Part shown: positions 26,785-34,929 of the stretch, in pieces | How the letters are laid out: each line of letters begins with the position of its first letter | Position numbering within the stretch: the first letter of the stretch is position 1 | Source of the DNA: Streptomyces sp. NBC_00154 | GTDB lineage: Bacteria > Actinomycetota > Actinomycetes > Streptomycetales > Streptomycetaceae | DNA length: 64,000 bases | Assembly: GCF_026342835.1 (NCBI RefSeq) | Contig: NZ_JAPEMI010000001.1 | Coordinates: forward strand, 3,602,501 to 3,666,500 | Direction of reading: 5' to 3' | Position numbers and translations under genes: made by a program | The notes under the pieces: generated by a model | Told to the model about the DNA's origin: nothing | Database searches by the model: none | Seen by the model: the letters and a program-made list of their open reading frames with translations, nothing else

Positions 26785-27543
26785 TCAGAGGGTGCGGTGG
26801 ACCTTGGAGTTGGAGGCCTGGGCGCGGGGGCGGACCACCAGCAGGTCGATGTTGACGTGGCTGGGACGGGTGACGGCCCAGGTGATCGTGTCGGCCACGT
26901 CGTCGGCGGTGAGGGGGGCGTCGACGCCCGCGTAGACCTTGGCGGCCTTCTCGGTGTCGCCACGGAAGCGGGTGGTGGCGAACTCCTCCGTCTTGACCAT
27001 GCCGGGGGCGACCTCGATGACGCGGACCGGGGTGCCGACGATCTCCAGGCGGAGGGTCTCGGCCAGGACGTGCTCGCCGTGCTTGGCGGCCACATAGCCA
27101 CCGCCGCCCTCGTACGCGGCGAGGGCCGCCGTCGAGGAGAGGACCACGATCGTGCCGTCCCCGCTTGCGGTGAGGGCGGGCAGCAGGGCCTGGGTGACGT
27201 TGAGGGTGCCGATGACGTTCGTCTCGTACATCTGGCGCCAGTCGGCCGGGTCGCCGGTGGCGACGGGGTCGGCGCCGAGGGCGCCGCCCGCATTGTTGAC
27301 GAGGACGGCGAGGGCGCGGAAGGCGGTGGCGAACGTGTCGACCGCCTCGCGGTCCGTGACGTCCAGGGCGTACGCCGTGGCCTCGTGGCCCGCCTCGTTG
27401 ATCTCGGCGGCGAGTGCCTCGATCCGGTCCTTGCGGCGGGCGGTCAGGACGACGCGGTAGCCGGCGGCGGCCAGTTGGCGGGCAGTCGCGGCGCCGATGC
27501 CGCTGCTCGCTCCGGTGATCACGGCGATGGGGGTGGCGGCCAT
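26785..27543 (-). CDS. Short-chain dehydrogenase/reductase
   Basis: A 252-residue classical SDR. The cofactor loop is TGASSGIGAATARQLA at 10-25, with NNAGGALG near 88 and catalytic VLSSTAAL with YVAAKHGEH (Tyr and Lys) near 140-160. AARRKD after strand 2 (TARRKDRIEAL) suggests NADP preference. The substrate is unknown; the sequence resembles the serine-3-dehydrogenase/YdfG group. The gene is monocistronic in appearance. Confidence 0.9.
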   Translation of the reverse strand: MAATPIAVITGASSGIGAATARQLAAAGYRVVLTARRKDRIEALAAEINEAGHEATAYALDVTDREAVDTFATAFRALAVLVNNAGGALGADPVATGDPADWRQMYETNVIGTLNVTQALLPALTASGDGTIVVLSSTAALAAYEGGGGYVAAKHGEHVLAETLRLEIVGTPVRVIEVAPGMVKTEEFATTRFRGDTEKAAKVYAGVDAPLTADDVADTITWAVTRPSHVNIDLLVVRPRAQASNSKVHRTL

Positions 27544-27693
27544 GCGGACTCGACTCCTCGGACAGCTGATCGGTACGGGATCAGGATAGGCAGGCGGAAC
27601 GATCGGCCGTTGGTCGGCCGACAGCGGGGGCGGCGCGGTGAGCGGTGCGGTCGGTGCGATCAGGTGTGGTCATCGGGGTGGTCGGCGGCGCGG

Positions 27694-28029
27694 TCAGTGG
27701 TTGCGGGGGGCGTACATGATCACGGCCATGCCGGTCAGGCAGATCAGTGCGCCGATCACGTCCCAGCGGCCGGGGCGGTAGCCGTCGGCGATCATGCCCC
27801 AGGCGATCGAACCTGCGACGAAGACACCGCCGTACGCGGCGAGGACGCGGCCGAACTCGGCGTCCGGCTGAAGTGTGGCCACGAAGCCGTACGCGCCGAG
27901 GGCGATGACTCCGGCGCCGATCCAGATCCAGCCCCGGTGCTCGCGCACGCCCTGCCAGACGAGCCAGGCTCCGCCGATCTCGAAGAGCGCGGCGACGACG
28001 AACAGTGCGACTGAGCGGGCGACGACCAT
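27694..28029 (-). CDS. YnfA (UPF0060) family membrane protein
   Basis: A 111-residue, four-helix membrane protein of the YnfA family. It shows [19 protein letters not shown] in helix 1, [18 protein letters not shown] in helix 2, [19 protein letters not shown] in helix 3 with [19 protein letters not shown] into helix 4. Distantly related to small multidrug resistance transporters; a transport function is not established here. Length and motif order are standard. Confidence 0.92.
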   Translation of the reverse strand: MVVARSVALFVVAALFEIGGAWLVWQGVREHRGWIWIGAGVIALGAYGFVATLQPDAEFGRVLAAYGGVFVAGSIAWGMIADGYRPGRWDVIGALICLTGMAVIMYAPRNH

Positions 28030-28185
28030 GGGAGCAGCGTTTCACGCGGGCGGAGCAGAGCGGGATGAGGCGGGTGGGGAGGCCGGGCGGGGAGGTGAAC
28101 CGGACGGTGGGGCAGGCGGGTGGAGTTGGTGTGTCGAGCCGGTGTGTAAATAAGGACGATTCGCCGCGATCAGTATCTTCGGGGC

Positions 28186-28740
28186 ATGGTACTGACGCGT
28201 AGGGCTCGACTGATGGTCTTCGTCGCGATGGCGACCGCTGCGACGGTGTCGACCGTGATGTGGGGGGCCGGAAAGGCGACCGGGGCGGTCCTGGTGCCCG
28301 TGCCGATGGCCGCAGTTGCGGCCATGCCGGTTCCGGCGCACCGGTCGGTTGCACCGGAGGCGGACATCTCCCACCACGGACATGTCTCGCTGTGGGGCGA
28401 GGCGCTCGGAGTCTGGCTGCTCAGCGAGAATCATGGGCCGTCGGACGTGATGCGCTCGACCGTGCGGCTGCGCTTCTCGGTGGCCCTCACGGGCCGGCAG
28501 GAGATGCCGGGCGCCTGTCTGCAGTCCGACGCCCGCACCGTGCTGTGCCGGACAGGACCGTTGCGTGCGGGCGGGGCGGCGGGGCGGCAGATCGCGCTCG
28601 AACTGCAGCTCGCGGGGCGGCCGGACGAAGTGGTCGTACGGATCGACACCGGGTGGGACGGCGGCGTGACCGATCGGAACCCGCAGAACGACCGGCATGA
28701 GGTGCTGGCGCCCGCCACCGGGGACGAATACGTCTTCTGA
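28186..28740 (+). CDS. Predicted secreted protein of unknown function
   Basis: A 184-residue protein I do not recognise. The first 35 residues have two arginines and a hydrophobic run (RRARLMVFVAMATAATVSTV), giving a probable export signal or membrane anchor. The mature part has two cysteines close together (GACLQSDARTVLCRTGPL), likely a disulfide, and a beta-rich composition as in DUF11-like immunoglobulin folds. The start ATG is preceded by GGGGC only. Nothing nearby explains its role. Confidence 0.7.
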   Translation: MVLTRRARLMVFVAMATAATVSTVMWGAGKATGAVLVPVPMAAVAAMPVPAHRSVAPEADISHHGHVSLWGEALGVWLLSENHGPSDVMRSTVRLRFSVALTGRQEMPGACLQSDARTVLCRTGPLRAGGAAGRQIALELQLAGRPDEVVVRIDTGWDGGVTDRNPQNDRHEVLAPATGDEYVF

Positions 28741-28805
28741 CCGCCGGTAGCGCGTGTCCGGCGTGGCCGGACGCGCTGCTGCTGCGGTGGTGGCGGGTGC
28801 GCCGG

Positions 28806-30293
28806 TCATCGAGTGAGGGCGGCCCTGAGTGCCGCGGGGTCGGGCCGGTCGCTCGCCCAGGCGACGTAACCGTCGGGGCGGACGAGCAGCACGGTCGAGC
28901 GGTCGTCCGTCCAGTGCGTGTGCGCCAGCGGGGCCGGCGACACCGGCGTGGGCGTGTCGGCAGGAGTCACAAGGACGAACTCGCCGTCGCGCAGTACCTC
29001 CTGGAGGCGGCCCTCCACCAGTCCCAGGTCGGGAGCGCGCTTTCCGGTGAGGGGATGCGAGCCGCGCGGCGCCGCGTACGCGATGCCGATGCCGGAGACC
29101 ATGCCCATCGCCTTGTCGCCGGCCGGCCGCGCCATCGACAGGAGGCGGGTGGCGGCCGCGCGGACCGCTCGCTGCCGCAGGGTGCGGGCCATGGCGAGGC
29201 GGACCAGCGCACCGCTGCTGCGCAGCACCTTGGTGCCGACCGGGTGCCTCTCGGTGTGGTAGCTGTCGAGGAGCGCCTCCGGGTCCGTCGCGTATCCCCG
29301 GAGCACGGTTGCGAGCTTCCAGGAGAGGTTGGCGGCGTCATGGAGGCCGGTGTTCATGCCCTGGCCGCCCGCGGGGGAGTGGACATGGGCGGCGTCCCCG
29401 GCGAGGAAGACCCGGCCCGTGCGGTAGGCGGGCACCTGGCGCTCGTCGCTGTGGAAGCGGGAGATCCAGCGGGCGTCGTGCATGCCGTGGTCGCTGCCCA
29501 GGGCGAGACGGACGATCTCGCGCAGCTCGTCGAGCTCGACGGGGTCGGTGTCGTCGGCCTGGTGGTTGCGGTTCCATCCCATGACCCGGTACCAGCCGTC
29601 GCCGAACGGGGCGATGAAGGCGAAGGCGTCCCCCACGCCGTTGGCCGTGAGGAGGGCGGCGGGTTCCTCCGTCAGCCGGACGTCGGCCAGGATGATGGAC
29701 CGGATCACCGACTTGCCGGGGAACGGGAGCCCGAGCGCCTCGCGCACGGCGCTGCGCACCCCGTCGGTGCCGACGGCATAGCGGGCGGAGAGGGTGGTCC
29801 GCGTCCCGTCGGCGTCCTGCACCTCGGCGGTGACCTCGTCGGCGGACTGGTGCAGACCGGTCAGCTTCGTGCCGTGACGGAAGTGCACCCCCGCGGACAG
29901 TGCGCGGCGCTCCAGCAGATGCTCGATCTCGTACTGCGGGGTGATCAGCACGAACGGGAAGCGGGACCGGAGCCGGGAGAGGTCGAGCGAAAGGTTGCCG
30001 AAGAGCCGCAGCCTGGTGAGGCGGGAGCCCGTCTTGAGCAGCTCGTCGGCGAGGCCGCGGGCGTCGAGCACTTCGAGGGTGCGGGCGTGAACGGCGAAGG
30101 CACGCGTCATGTTGCTCGCGCTGCGCCGGCGGCGCTCGATGACGGTGACCGACAGGCCGCGCGCGGCGAGGTCGCCCGCGAGCAGCAGCCCGGTGGGCCC
30201 TGCACCCACCACGAGGACATCGGCAGTGGTGGCGTCGCGCGGTACGTCGGGGGTGGAGTCGGCGTTCGTACGGGTGCTGGGCTTGCCGGTCAT
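28806..30293 (-). CDS. FAD-dependent aromatic monooxygenase
   Basis: A 495-residue class A flavoprotein monooxygenase (PHBH fold, like polyketide hydroxylases or rifampicin monooxygenase). The dinucleotide loop is VVGAGPTGLLLAGDLA near 28-43, the DG motif region AVGTDGVRSAVREALG near 165, and the second FAD motif GDAAHVHSPAGGQGMN near 295. A thioredoxin-like C-terminal domain follows. GGAGG precedes the ATG. It is divergent from a TetR regulator with clustered operator-like repeats between them, suggesting induction by an aromatic compound, possibly for detoxification. Confidence 0.92.
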   Translation of the reverse strand: MTGKPSTRTNADSTPDVPRDATTADVLVVGAGPTGLLLAGDLAARGLSVTVIERRRRSASNMTRAFAVHARTLEVLDARGLADELLKTGSRLTRLRLFGNLSLDLSRLRSRFPFVLITPQYEIEHLLERRALSAGVHFRHGTKLTGLHQSADEVTAEVQDADGTRTTLSARYAVGTDGVRSAVREALGLPFPGKSVIRSIILADVRLTEEPAALLTANGVGDAFAFIAPFGDGWYRVMGWNRNHQADDTDPVELDELREIVRLALGSDHGMHDARWISRFHSDERQVPAYRTGRVFLAGDAAHVHSPAGGQGMNTGLHDAANLSWKLATVLRGYATDPEALLDSYHTERHPVGTKVLRSSGALVRLAMARTLRQRAVRAAATRLLSMARPAGDKAMGMVSGIGIAYAAPRGSHPLTGKRAPDLGLVEGRLQEVLRDGEFVLVTPADTPTPVSPAPLAHTHWTDDRSTVLLVRPDGYVAWASDRPDPAALRAALTR

Positions 30294-30312
30294 GACGGCC
30301 TCCTGGAGCCGG

Positions 30313-30400
30313 TTGCCAACGAGCGTGGGTCAACGCTTGTTGGCAAACATAGATCCGGCGGATATGGCATGTCAACACTTGTTGGCCTACGATTGTTGGC
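30313..30400. promoter_or_regulatory. Operator cluster between monooxygenase and TetR genes
   Basis: TTGCCAACGAGCG (30313-30325) and CGCTTGTTGGCAA (30334-30346) form a 13-bp inverted repeat with one mismatch. The motif GTCAACRCTTGTTGGC occurs twice in direct orientation, at 30329-30344 and 30371-30386, and TTGTTGGC occurs a third time at 30393-30400, touching the TetR start codon. Each copy contains CAAC-N4-GTTG. This is the expected site for autoregulation by the TetR protein and control of the monooxygenase. Confidence 0.7.
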
Positions 30401-30976
30401 ATGACGACGAAAGCCCCCGGCGCGCCCCGCCGCTCGGACGCCACGAAGGCCGCGATCCTCGAAGCCGCCCGCGAGCGGTTCGCGGCCGACGGCTATGAGC
30501 GCGCCACCATCCGGGCCATCGCCCGCGACGCGAACATCGATCCGTCGATGGTGATGCGCTACTACGGCAACAAGGAGGGACTGTTCGCCGCCGCGTCCGT
30601 GATCGATCTGCGCCTGCCCGCGCTCGGGGCGCTGCCCGGCAAGCACATCGGTGCCGTACTCGTCGCACACTTCCTGGACCGCTGGGAGGAGGACGACGTG
30701 CTGACGGGGCTGCTCAGGGTCGGTGTCACCAATGAGGCGGGGGCCGAGCGCATGCGGGCGGTCTTCGCCGAGCAGCTCGGTCCGATAGCTGCCGGGGTCT
30801 GCCCCGACCCCGCCGACGCCCCACGCCGTGCCGCGCTCGCCGCATCCCAGATCCTGGGGATGGCGCTCGCGCGATACGTCCTGCGCATCGCGCCTGCCGC
30901 CGCCATGTCCCGCGACGAGGTGATCGCCTGGCTCGCGCCCACCGTCCAGCGCTACTTGACCGCCGAGCGGCCGTAA
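30401..30976 (+). CDS. TetR-family regulator of the divergent monooxygenase
   Basis: A 191-residue TetR protein. The HTH occupies about 10-57 with RFAADGYERATIRAIARDAN and the recognition helix IDPSMVMRYYGNKEGLF; the ligand domain is a TetR_C-type helical bundle. There is no ribosome site before the ATG, which directly abuts a copy of the operator motif, so translation may be leaderless. A short stem (GCCCCGC, 30979-30985, with GCGGGGC, 30994-31000) after the stop may end the transcript. Repression of the FAD monooxygenase and of itself is inferred from the layout. Confidence 0.9.
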   Translation: MTTKAPGAPRRSDATKAAILEAARERFAADGYERATIRAIARDANIDPSMVMRYYGNKEGLFAAASVIDLRLPALGALPGKHIGAVLVAHFLDRWEEDDVLTGLLRVGVTNEAGAERMRAVFAEQLGPIAAGVCPDPADAPRRAALAASQILGMALARYVLRIAPAAAMSRDEVIAWLAPTVQRYLTAERP

Positions 30977-31015
30977 CGGCCCCGCTCACCTCGGCGGGGC
31001 TCCGCCGGACACCGT

Positions 31016-31768
31016 CTACACGAGTGGGTCGGCCTGATCGGAGGCGTCACCGAACTCGTGGACCGCGCCGGCGACGATCTTCTCCAGGTGTGCGTGGTGG
31101 GCGCCGCGCCAGTACACCCGGCCGCACTCCACGCACTGCGCGAAGACGTCGTACGACCGCTGCGTACCGTGCTCCAGCTGCCCGCTGACGGAGTCCTTGT
31201 CGGCCTCGGTGAGCTGCCCGTTGCATGCGGTGCACCGGCTCCACGGGGCCAGCACCGGTGCGAACCGTTCGAGTACGTCGCGTAGCTGGTCGTCCGGGCG
31301 GTCGCTGTAGATGTAGGCACCCGCCCAGATCTCCCGTCGCCGCAGCAGCCCCCGGTCGCGCGAGAGCAGCACCCGTTGCTCCCTCGCCGACAGCGCGGCC
31401 AGCGCCGGATCGCCGATGTCCGCGCTCTCGTACGCGGCGTCGACGCCCAGCAGCCGCAGCCGCCGGGCGAGCGTGCCGAGGTGGACGTCGAGGAGGAAAC
31501 GCAGCGGCGCGCCTTCGATGCGCTGGGGACGTGCCACCGCGCGCACCTCCACGAGTTCGCCCGCGCCGGGGATGTGCGAGACCGGAACGGGGCGGCCGTC
31601 GACGAGCAGTTGGCCCGCCTCGGTGAGCGGGACTCCGAGGGACTCCACGACATGGCCGAGTGTCGAGGCGCCGTCGGTGATCACGACCGTGCGCCCGTTG
31701 CGGCGCTCGTGCGCGACGAAGAGCCGCAGTTCGGGGTCGACCTCGAGGTGGATCTCCGGTCCGTTCAC
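31016..31768 (-). CDS. Mut7-C family protein (ubiquitin-like plus PIN-like RNase domain)
   Basis: A 250-residue two-domain protein. Residues 1-85 form a Mut7-C ubiquitin-like fold (VVESLGVPLTEAGQLLVDG and VSHIPGAGELVEV). Residues about 88-240 form the Mut7-C RNase domain: FLLDVHLGTLARRLRLLG begins it, with acidic residues in LLSRDRGLLRR, then a zinc ribbon SRCTACNGQL and AQCVECGRVYW. Family members are predicted PIN-fold nucleases; the RNA target is unknown. It converges with the TetR gene. Confidence 0.9.
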   Translation of the reverse strand: MNGPEIHLEVDPELRLFVAHERRNGRTVVITDGASTLGHVVESLGVPLTEAGQLLVDGRPVPVSHIPGAGELVEVRAVARPQRIEGAPLRFLLDVHLGTLARRLRLLGVDAAYESADIGDPALAALSAREQRVLLSRDRGLLRRREIWAGAYIYSDRPDDQLRDVLERFAPVLAPWSRCTACNGQLTEADKDSVSGQLEHGTQRSYDVFAQCVECGRVYWRGAHHAHLEKIVAGAVHEFGDASDQADPLV

Positions 31769-31867
31769 GTCGCCAGGATGCCATTGAGCGGTCCGCGGCA
31801 GCCAGGGGATTCGTGGGGGAGAGGTGGTGGCGCGGACGCGGAACGCGGCAGTGCGTCCGGACAGGTC

Positions 31868-31912
31868 TGCGCAATATTTAGTTGCAATCTGCAGAAGCTG
31901 CGCATTGCAGAT
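31868..31912. promoter_or_regulatory. AT-rich palindromic region upstream of a GNAT gene
   Basis: ATCTGCA (31887-31893) and TGCAGAT (31906-31912) form a perfect inverted repeat with a 12-base spacer, next to further TGCGCAAT and TTGCA elements. The stretch is notably AT-rich for this genome and lies 70 bases before the GNAT start, so it is a likely promoter/operator. The regulator is unknown. Confidence 0.45.
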
Positions 31913-31982
31913 GAATTGCCTCGGCAGGGTCCGCCCGGCAGAGGGTTTTCGGGCCCCCGGGCGACCGACCTACAGTTCCCCC

Positions 31983-32423
31983 ATGAAAATTCTCGATCTC
32001 GAACCCGGCGATGCCCGACTGGCCGACGACCTGCTTCCCGTCCTGCGTGAACTGCGTCCGCATCTGACGGAGGACCTCTTCCGCGAGGTGTACGGGAAGG
32101 GATACGCGCAGGGGCTCCGCTTCACCGCCTGCTACGACGACGGCGTATGCGTGGGCGCGGCCGGATGGCGCATCGTCGACAACACCAGCCAGATCCGCAA
32201 GCTGTACGTCGACGATCTGGTCACGGCCGAGCACGCCCGCTCCACCGGCGTCGGCCGCCGGCTTCTGGGTTATCTGGAGCAGCGCGCCCAGGAGTCGGGA
32301 TGCCTGGAGTTCAGTCTGGACTCGGGGACCCACCGCACGGATGCCCACCGCTTCTATCTGCGGGAACGGCTGGCCATCGTCGCCTTCAGCTTCACCAAGC
32401 GGCTGGTCCGGGACCGGGGCTGA
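31983..32423 (+). CDS. GNAT-family N-acetyltransferase
   Basis: A 146-residue GNAT protein using acetyl-CoA. The fold is shown by IRKLYVDDLVTAEHARSTGVGRRLLGYL (read in parts: KLYVDDLV on strand 4, then the acetyl-CoA loop STGVGRRLLG near 88) and AHRFYLRERLAIVAFSFTK at the C-terminus. The ATG at 31983 has no ribosome site, so it may be leaderless or the start may differ; the upstream in-frame extension runs through the AT-rich regulatory region. Substrate unknown. Confidence 0.85.
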   Translation: MKILDLEPGDARLADDLLPVLRELRPHLTEDLFREVYGKGYAQGLRFTACYDDGVCVGAAGWRIVDNTSQIRKLYVDDLVTAEHARSTGVGRRLLGYLEQRAQESGCLEFSLDSGTHRTDAHRFYLRERLAIVAFSFTKRLVRDRG

Positions 32424-32436
32424 GCTCCGGGCCGAG

Positions 32437-32988
32437 CTACGGGGCGGACTTCGGGGCGAGTTCCAGCCGCCAGTTGTTCGTCAGCAGCACATGGCCGGGC
32501 GGGTACTCGAAGTCGCACATGCCGAGCAGGGTGAAGCCCGCCTTGCGGCAGACCGCGTTCGACGCGGCGTTGTCCACGGACGGGTAGGCGTGCAGATGGC
32601 GGTGCTTGTGCTCGGCCCGGGCCTGCTCGGCGACGGCCACGGCCGCGGTCGCCGCGATGCCCCGCCCCTGGTATCCCGGGAGGACGGCCCACCCCGTCTC
32701 GTACACCTCCTGCCCTCGCCAGGTCCGCTCCCAGAACCCGATGGTCCCCACGGGCTCGTCCCCGGCGCCGTCGGTCAGGGCGATCCGGTACATCCTGCCG
32801 CGGCCCGTCCGGTCCTCGCTCAGCGCGACATAGCGGTCGTGGCGCGCCATGAGCTGTTCCTCGGACTCGGGCCCGCCCAGGTGGTCCATGAGCTCCGGCG
32901 CATTGGCACGGCGGAGCAGCTCCAGGTCGCCGTCCGACCAGGGCACGATCCGCACGACGGGCGCCGGCGATGACGAGGTGCGTTCCAT
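32437..32988 (-). CDS. GNAT-family N-acetyltransferase (RimJ/RimL-like)
   Basis: A 183-residue acetyltransferase with VGTIGFWERTWRGQEVYETG and the acetyl-CoA loop LPGYQGRGIAATAAVAVAEQ near 105-125, then SVDNAASNAVCRKAGFTLLG, a typical RimL-type ending. It starts at ATG 32988 (MERTSSS). It converges on the preceding GNAT with only 13 bases between stops. Substrate unknown; no relation between the two GNATs is evident in sequence. Confidence 0.87.
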   Translation of the reverse strand: MERTSSSPAPVVRIVPWSDGDLELLRRANAPELMDHLGGPESEEQLMARHDRYVALSEDRTGRGRMYRIALTDGAGDEPVGTIGFWERTWRGQEVYETGWAVLPGYQGRGIAATAAVAVAEQARAEHKHRHLHAYPSVDNAASNAVCRKAGFTLLGMCDFEYPPGHVLLTNNWRLELAPKSAP

Positions 32989-33034
32989 ACCGAAGACAGT
33001 AGGCCGCACTACTGACAACCACCGGCACCGACCG

Positions 33035-33841
33035 TCAACGGGTGGCGAGTGCCGTCGGCGGGGCACCGATCGTCGACGTGAAGTCCCTGGTCAGGTGGGC
33101 CTGGTCGCTGTAGCCGAGGTCCGCGGCCAGCTCAGCCCAGTCCACTTCGGGGTCAGACTCGGCGCGTTCCAGCGCCTCGTGGATGCGGTAGCGGAGGATC
33201 ACCCACTTGGGGCCGACGCCCACGTAGGTGGCGAAGAGCCGCTGCAGCGAGCGTGCCGACAGCCCTTCGGTGCGGGCGAGTTCGTCGACCCGGCGCACCG
33301 TGCGGTCGGTGCGGACGCGCTCGACCAGGGCCATCGCGCGCTCGGCCTGCGGGTCCGGTTCCGGGGCGAGTGCCAGCAGGTACGCGTCCAGCGCGGCGAC
33401 CCGCGCGTCCTCCTGGGCCGGGTCCAGCACGGCCGCCACAGGAGCGGGTACGGCGAGGACCTCGTGCGCCAGGAGCCGTCGGCCCGTCCACTCCGACACG
33501 GGGCGGCCCGGTGCGAACGGCCGGAAGCCACCCGGCCGGAACTTCACCGCGCACACCCGTCCCCGGCCCTCCAGTTTCTGGGTGAAGAGTCCGAGTCCGA
33601 TGCCCGCGACCTCCGCGAAGGCGGCCTCGCCGCTGCTCTCGTGGTGCTGGAAGACCAGGTTCACCGACGGGTGCGGCACCACGTGTGAGGTGTACGGCTC
33701 CGGCAGGTCCCAGTCGATCAGCCAGTAGAACGCCACCTGCGTCCGCAGTCCGGGCGCGGGCTCGCGCCGGCGGAAGTGCACATGCGAGAAGAGTTCGCGG
33801 GCGTCGACGATGCCCCGGGTATCGCGTCGAGGAGCAGACAT
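33035..33841 (-). CDS. AraC-family transcriptional regulator
   Basis: A 268-residue regulator. Residues 1-130 form a cupin-like sensor (HVVPHPSVNLVFQH, then GVKFRPGGFRPF-type sequence AVKFRPGGFRPFA). Residues about 160-268 carry two AraC HTH motifs: LARTEGLSARSLQRLFATYV and WAELAADLGYSDQAHLTRDF. It is divergent from the TIGR03086 gene with 88 bases between starts, so it probably controls that gene. Confidence 0.9.
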   Translation of the reverse strand: MSAPRRDTRGIVDARELFSHVHFRRREPAPGLRTQVAFYWLIDWDLPEPYTSHVVPHPSVNLVFQHHESSGEAAFAEVAGIGLGLFTQKLEGRGRVCAVKFRPGGFRPFAPGRPVSEWTGRRLLAHEVLAVPAPVAAVLDPAQEDARVAALDAYLLALAPEPDPQAERAMALVERVRTDRTVRRVDELARTEGLSARSLQRLFATYVGVGPKWVILRYRIHEALERAESDPEVDWAELAADLGYSDQAHLTRDFTSTIGAPPTALATR

Positions 33842-33929
33842 GACAGCGATCCTATGGCGAACGTACGTTCGTATCGATGGTGTCGCATTTATTCAAGACA
33901 CGGGCCGCCGCCGGACGGACGGTCGCAGC

Positions 33930-34502
33930 ATGAAGAAAATCAGTGAACTGCTGGCTGCGGCCGCCGACGGCGCTGCTCCCGTCGTGCGTGGGATCGACGA
34001 CGGCCGACTGGGCGACCCCACGCCGTGCACGGAGTACGACGTGCGGGCCCTGATCGACCATCTCTTCCAAGTGGTCGTCAACTTCCAGGCCTTGGCGGCC
34101 AGAGAGGAGCCGGACTTCGGTGCGAAGCCGACCGCGGTCACCGGGGACTGGCGGGGCCGCTTCGGAGAGGAGACGGCCAAGCTGGTGGCGGCGTGGGACG
34201 CGCCGGGTGCGGACGAGGGGACCGCGGGTTCCATGGGGTTCCCCGCCAGAACCGTCGCGCGGATGGTGCTCGGCGACCTGACCGTGCATGCGTGGGACCT
34301 GGCACGGGCCACCGGTCAGGAATACGTCCCGGACGAGGCGGTGGTGAGCGAACTCGGTCCCGGGCTTGCCGAGATGGCTCCGAATGCGCGGAAGGCGAAG
34401 GTGTTCGGTGAGCCCTTCCCCGTACCGGACGGTGCTAGCCCCTTCGAGCGGATGCTGGCTGTGACCGGGCGCGACCCGGGGTGGCAACCGCCCCGGGCGT
34501 GA
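33930..34502 (+). CDS. TIGR03086 family (DinB-like) metal-binding protein
   Basis: A 190-residue four-helix protein of the mycothiol-dependent maleylpyruvate isomerase/DinB superfamily, TIGR03086 branch. Typical segments are DPTPCTEYDVRALIDHLF near 28-45 with the first metal His, VARMVLGDLTVHAWDLARAT near 110-130 with the second, and PNARKAKVFGEPFPVPDGAS near the end. Members use a thiol or metal for small-molecule transfer reactions, substrate unknown. Start ATG 33930 is chosen at the family start. Its 3' end overlaps a convergent gene by 68 bases. Confidence 0.88.
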   Translation: MKKISELLAAAADGAAPVVRGIDDGRLGDPTPCTEYDVRALIDHLFQVVVNFQALAAREEPDFGAKPTAVTGDWRGRFGEETAKLVAAWDAPGADEGTAGSMGFPARTVARMVLGDLTVHAWDLARATGQEYVPDEAVVSELGPGLAEMAPNARKAKVFGEPFPVPDGASPFERMLAVTGRDPGWQPPRA

Positions 34503-34788
34503 GCCCCGGGGCACCGGTGGCTCCCGAATCACCCATGACTCCAGTGGCCCCCGTGGCCGGAATCGTCCCTCCTGAGGTGCGGTAGAGCCCCTCCAGCCTC
34601 GTGTGCGCCCCGTCGACGATCTCCTCGGCGGCCGCGACCGTCTCGCGCTCGGCGAGGCGCGCCGCCTGATGGGTGTACGGGGACGGCGGCGCCGGATGCC
34701 GGCGCCGCCACCACGTCTCGCACCCTGCGTAGATCCCCACGGCGAAGACCAGTACGGGGATGGACAGGGCCAGCAGAATGTCGCCCAT
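34435..34788 (-). CDS. Small membrane protein with collagen-like tail
   Basis: A 117-residue protein that I do not recognise by name. It has one N-terminal membrane helix (ILLALSIPVLVFAVGIYAGC), a basic patch ETWWRRRHP, an acidic helical segment (AERETVAAAEEIVDGAH) and a C-terminal Gly-rich tail with collagen-like triplets (GATGVMGDSGATGAPG). GAGGAGG lies 6 bases before the ATG, good evidence it is translated. It overlaps the 3' end of the convergent TIGR03086 gene by 68 bases. Confidence 0.65.
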   Translation of the reverse strand: MGDILLALSIPVLVFAVGIYAGCETWWRRRHPAPPSPYTHQAARLAERETVAAAEEIVDGAHTRLEGLYRTSGGTIPATGATGVMGDSGATGAPGLTPGAVATPGRARSQPASARRG

Positions 34789-34929
34789 GGGCGGGCCTCC
34801 TCGATGTCGATGCCTCGCACACCGACCGCACCGGCGGTATCGGCTGTATGGGGTACATCGGCAGGGCCGGCACGTCTGCTGAAGATCATTCTTCGGCCAA
34901 TGAATGGCCGAATACGGGCGTATTCCGGT

